This document shows positions 5,882-7,962 of a stretch of DNA of 7,962 nt, piece by piece (the first letter of the stretch is position 1; each line of letters opens with the position of its first letter). The stretch comes from Microbacterium sp. Its GTDB lineage: Bacteria > Actinomycetota > Actinomycetes > Actinomycetales > Microbacteriaceae. Both the position numbers and the translations under genes were made by a program. The stretch spans positions 1 to 7,962 of the forward strand of contig JAJUIM010000078.1 in the NCBI GenBank assembly GCA_029267645.1. Direction: 5' to 3'. A model generated the notes under the pieces. That model saw nothing but the letters and a program-made list of their open reading frames with translations, had not been told where the DNA came from and did no database searches.

Positions 5882-6579
5882 GTGACAACAAGGAGACCGA
5901 AGTGACCACCGAAGCCGGTCAGACCGCGCCCGCTGGGGCGCAGACCGAGCAGCGCCAGGACCAGCGTCAGGACCGCCGAGGCGGCGGCCGCGGCGGTCGT
6001 GGTGAGCGTCGCGGCAACGACCGCGGCGGTCGCTCGAACGACAGCCAGTTCCTCGAGCGCGTCGTCACGATCAACCGCGTGTCGAAGGTCGTCAAGGGTG
6101 GTCGTCGCTTCAGCTTCACCGCGCTCGTCGTCGTCGGCGACGGTGACGGCCTCGTGGGCGTCGGCTATGGCAAGGCGCGCGAGGTTCCTCTCGCCATCTC
6201 GAAGGGTGTCGAGGAGGCCAAGCGCAACTTCTTCCGCGTGCCGCGCGTCGGCCAGACGATCCCGCACCCCGTGCAGGGTGAGGACGCCGCTGGCGTCGTC
6301 ATGCTGCGCCCCGCGTCGGCCGGTACCGGTGTTATCGCCGGTGGTCCCGTCCGCGCCGTGCTCGAGTGCGCCGGCATCCACGACGTCCTGTCGAAGTCGC
6401 TCGGCTCGTCGAACACGCTCAACATCGTGCACGCCACGGTGTCGGCCCTGAAGATGCTCGAGGAGCCCCGTGCGGTCGCCGCGCGTCGCGGTCTCGAGTT
6501 CGACCAGGTCGCCCCGGCGCGCCTCGTCCGTGCGGAGGCCGAGAAGGCTGCCGCCGCTACTGCGAAGGCAGGTGCCTGA
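5878..6579 (+). CDS. rpsE: 30S ribosomal protein S5 with long Arg/Gly-rich N-terminal extension
   Basis: S5 lies at the mRNA entry site, with S3 and S4, and affects decoding accuracy; spectinomycin-resistance mutations map to its N-terminal loop. The start is GTG 5878, supported by a consensus AGGAGG at 5863-5868, nine bases upstream, and by the four-base overlap with rplR. Residues 1-57 form an extension absent from the 167-residue E. coli protein: Gln/Glu-rich first, then [20 protein letters not shown]. The conserved core starts at [11 protein letters not shown] (about 58), with the S5 RNA-binding domain [19 protein letters not shown] at about 74-92 and the C-terminal domain with [15 protein letters not shown]. 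The protein ends in an Ala/Lys tail and totals 233 residues. Similar extensions are usual in actinobacteria, so I regard it as native. Confidence 0.98.
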   Translation: MSDNKETEVTTEAGQTAPAGAQTEQRQDQRQDRRGGGRGGRGERRGNDRGGRSNDSQFLERVVTINRVSKVVKGGRRFSFTALVVVGDGDGLVGVGYGKAREVPLAISKGVEEAKRNFFRVPRVGQTIPHPVQGEDAAGVVMLRPASAGTGVIAGGPVRAVLECAGIHDVLSKSLGSSNTLNIVHATVSALKMLEEPRAVAARRGLEFDQVAPARLVRAEAEKAAAATAKAGA

Positions 6580-6764
6580 TGGCCGCGCGTCTGAAGGTGA
6601 CGCAGATCAAGTCCAAGGTGAGCGAGAAGCAGAACCAGCGTGACACGCTGCGCAGCCTCGGTCTCCGTCGCATCGGTGACGCGGTTGTCCGCCCCGACGA
6701 CGCGCAGACCCGCGGCTACGTTCGCGCCGTCGCTCACCTCGTGAAGGTTGAGGAGATCGACTGA
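6579..6764 (+). CDS. rpmD: 50S ribosomal protein L30
   Basis: L30 is a small 23S rRNA-binding protein of the large subunit, absent from some bacterial lineages but present here. The 61-residue product starts [24 protein letters not shown] and contains the family segment [23 protein letters not shown], followed by the C-terminal helix [10 protein letters not shown]. Its length matches the family (about 58-61). The ATG at 6579 shares one base with the rpsE TGA, and the stop shares one base with the rplO ATG, so all three are likely coupled. The ribosome-binding site is modest (GAAGG, 6564-6568). Confidence 0.97.
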   Translation: MAARLKVTQIKSKVSEKQNQRDTLRSLGLRRIGDAVVRPDDAQTRGYVRAVAHLVKVEEID

Positions 6765-7222
6765 TGGCTGAGAACAACGAGCGCCCCGGCGTGCTCAAGG
6801 CTCACCACCTGCGCCCGGTCCCCGGCGCCAACACCGCGAAGACCCGCAAGGGTCGCGGTGAGGGCTCGAAGGGCAAGACGGCTGGTCGCGGTACGAAGGG
6901 AACGCGCGCTCGCAACACCGTGCGCGTCGGCTTCGAGGGTGGCCAGATGCCGCTGCACATGCGCGCACCGAAGCTTCGCGGCTTCAAGAACCCGTTCCGC
7001 ACCGAGTACCAGGTCGTGAACCTGGACAAGATCGCGGAGGTCTTCCCCGAGGGCGGCGACATCACGTCGGACATCCTCGTGGCCAAGGGCCTCGTGCGGA
7101 AGAATTCCCTGGTCAAGGTCCTCGGCGATGGCGACATCTCCGTGGCCCTGAACGTGAAGGTCGACAAGGTCTCGGCCTCCGCGAAGGCCAAGATCGAGGC
7201 CGCGGGCGGCACGATCAACTGA
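6764..7222 (+). CDS. rplO: 50S ribosomal protein L15
   Basis: L15 is a late-assembly large-subunit protein with a long, glycine- and lysine-rich N-terminal arm threading through 23S rRNA. The 152-residue product shows this arm ([21 protein letters not shown], about residues 26-46). It then has the family segment [20 protein letters not shown] and the C-terminal globular domain with the signature region [23 protein letters not shown]. The start shares a base with the rpmD stop; GAGGAG at 6750-6755 lies eight bases upstream. It is followed by two hairpins, so it is probably the last gene of this ribosomal transcript. Confidence 0.98.
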   Translation: MAENNERPGVLKAHHLRPVPGANTAKTRKGRGEGSKGKTAGRGTKGTRARNTVRVGFEGGQMPLHMRAPKLRGFKNPFRTEYQVVNLDKIAEVFPEGGDITSDILVAKGLVRKNSLVKVLGDGDISVALNVKVDKVSASAKAKIEAAGGTIN

Positions 7223-7241
7223 CGCGCTGGTCACAGCGCGT
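7222..7241 (+). terminator. First hairpin after rplO
   Basis: ACGCGCTG (7222-7229) and CAGCGCGT (7234-7241) form a perfect 8-bp stem with a GTCA loop, beginning on the last base of the L15 stop codon and followed by only TT before G. Alone it would be a weak terminator. It stands eight bases ahead of the stronger hairpin and may act with it in tandem. Confidence 0.5.
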
Positions 7242-7249
7242 TTGACCGG

Positions 7250-7294
7250 AAGGGCCGGGAGCGTCGAGCTCCCGGCCCTTTCCGTTAGTCTGTT
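7250..7294 (+). terminator. Intrinsic terminator between rplO and secY
   Basis: AAGGGCCGGGAGC (7250-7262) pairs perfectly with GCTCCCGGCCCTT (7268-7280) around a five-base GTCGA loop, a 13-bp GC-rich stem. It is followed by a moderately T-rich stretch (TCCGTTAGTCTGTT, 7281-7294). This is a conventional intrinsic-terminator layout 28 bases after the L15 stop, though the tail is interrupted, so some read-through into secY is likely. Confidence 0.8.
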
Positions 7295-7343
7295 GGATGG
7301 TGTGCGCTCTTGCGCGACACGTCCTTTCCTGGGAGGCAGTTTC
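7281..7343 (+). promoter_or_regulatory. Putative secY promoter and leader
   Basis: Between the terminator stem and the secY TTG there are 63 bases. TAGTCT at 7286-7291 fits the loose TAnnnT pattern of actinobacterial -10 elements, but no good -35 can sit upstream because that stretch is the terminator stem. TTGGAT (7293-7298) resembles a -35 but has no matching -10 at about 7316. GGGAGG at 7331-7336 is a clear ribosome-binding site seven bases before the start codon. The promoter is suggested mainly by the need for transcription after the terminator. Confidence 0.3.
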
Positions 7344-7962
7344 TTGTTCAGCGCTATCGCGCGGATCTTCCGCACCCCCGACCTCCGTCGGAAGATCGGC
7401 TTCACGCTCGGCATCATCGCCATCTATCGCTTCGGCGCGCACATCCCCGCGCCGTTCATCAGCTACCCCAACGTGCAGAGCTGCCTCGAGCAGATGGACA
7501 GCACGGGCGGGCTGATGTCGCTCGTGAACCTGTTCTCGGGCGGCGCGCTGCTGCAGCTGTCGATCTTCGCCCTCGGCGTCATGCCGTACATCACGGCGAC
7601 GATCATCACGCAGCTCCTGCGCGTCGTGATCCCGCACTTCGAGACGCTGCACAAGGAGGGCCAGTCGGGGCAGGCCAAGCTCACGCAGTACACCCGCTAC
7701 CTCACGATCGCGCTCGCGCTGCTGCAGTCGACGACGCTCGTCACGGTCGCGCGGTCGGGCCAGCTCTTCGGTACGACCTCGGTCGCCGAGTGCAACAACC
7801 TCCTGACGAACACCAGCTGGGTGACCCAGGGCATGATCATCATCGCGATGACCGCCGGCACGGGCCTCGTCATGTGGATGGCCGAGCTCGTCTCCGAACG
7901 CGGCGTCGGCAACGGCATGTCGCTGCTCATCTTCACGTCGATCGCGGCGACCTTCCCCGGCG
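7344..7962 (+). CDS. secY: Protein translocase channel subunit SecY, 3'-truncated by window edge
   Basis: SecY forms the membrane channel of the Sec translocon with SecE and SecG, through which SecA or the ribosome pushes unfolded proteins. The start is inferred as TTG 7344, giving MFSAIARIFRTPDLRRKIGF, a standard actinobacterial SecY N-terminus, with GGGAGG seven bases upstream. There is no ATG or GTG near the right position. The 206 complete codons before the window end cover about half of a usual protein of about 430-440 residues. Visible parts are TM1 at about 18-37, the plug and TM2 at about 54-93 with the conserved LQLSIFALGVMPYITATII, TM3 at about 118-136, TM4 at about 161-181 and the start of TM5 after ELVSERGVGNGMSLLIF. 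Adjacency to rplO is the classical spc arrangement, but here a terminator intervenes. Confidence 0.96.
   Translation, partial: MFSAIARIFRTPDLRRKIGFTLGIIAIYRFGAHIPAPFISYPNVQSCLEQMDSTGGLMSLVNLFSGGALLQLSIFALGVMPYITATIITQLLRVVIPHFETLHKEGQSGQAKLTQYTRYLTIALALLQSTTLVTVARSGQLFGTTSVAECNNLLTNTSWVTQGMIIIAMTAGTGLVMWMAELVSERGVGNGMSLLIFTSIAATFPG

Noticed and set aside
5999..6451. A Ser/Arg/Ala-rich plus-strand frame inside rpsE
   Set aside because: It is out of frame within the well-conserved S5 gene, has very low complexity and shows no recognisable domain.
7302..7318. A GTGCGC / GCGCGAC hairpin in the secY leader
   Set aside because: The arms are imperfect and short, and such pairs are expected by chance in DNA this rich in CG dinucleotides.
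1..7962. A mobile element, CRISPR array, toxin-antitoxin or other accessory system
   Set aside because: Every stretch is accounted for by standard ribosomal genes and secY in conserved order, apart from the short gaps described. No direct repeats, transposase motifs or abrupt change in composition were seen.

Overview
This window is a stretch of the conserved bacterial ribosomal-protein super-operon (S10 operon running into the spc operon), with every gene on the + strand. The strong G/C bias, especially at third codon positions, points to a high-GC Gram-positive bacterium (Actinomycetota). So do the Arg/Gly-rich tails on S3 and S5 and the lengthened L24 and L29. The L24 and SecY sequences look most like Microbacteriaceae as I remember them; that family call is an inference, not a search result.

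Layout. Positions 1-3055 are the end of the S10 operon: rplB (L2, 5' end missing), rpsS (S19), rplV (L22), rpsC (S3), rplP (L16), rpmC (L29), rpsQ (S17). rplV through rpsQ are chained by one-base stop/start overlaps (TAATG or TGATG). A 29-base gap with a tiny hairpin marks the classical S10/spc boundary. Positions 3085-4421 hold rplN (L14), rplX (L24) and rplE (L5). A 156-base gap (4422-4577) follows where rpsN (S14) usually sits. It holds no S14 gene, but has a perfect-looking 16-bp hairpin followed by further nested and competing inverted repeats. Positions 4578-7222 continue with rpsH (S8), rplF (L6), rplR (L18), rpsE (S5), rpmD (L30) and rplO (L15). Two hairpins in a row, the second a good intrinsic terminator, lie between rplO and secY. 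secY begins at a TTG codon at 7344 and runs off the window end.

Function. All the complete genes encode structural ribosomal proteins made in near-equimolar amounts, which explains the tight packing and translational coupling. secY encodes the channel of the Sec translocon and is usually the membrane-protein member of this operon. The terminator in front of it suggests that here it is at least partly transcribed separately.

I found no mobile element, CRISPR array, tRNA, rRNA or accessory system. The window is core housekeeping DNA. The real point of interest is the rplE-rpsH gap: loss of S14 from its usual place and a structured RNA leader in its stead.
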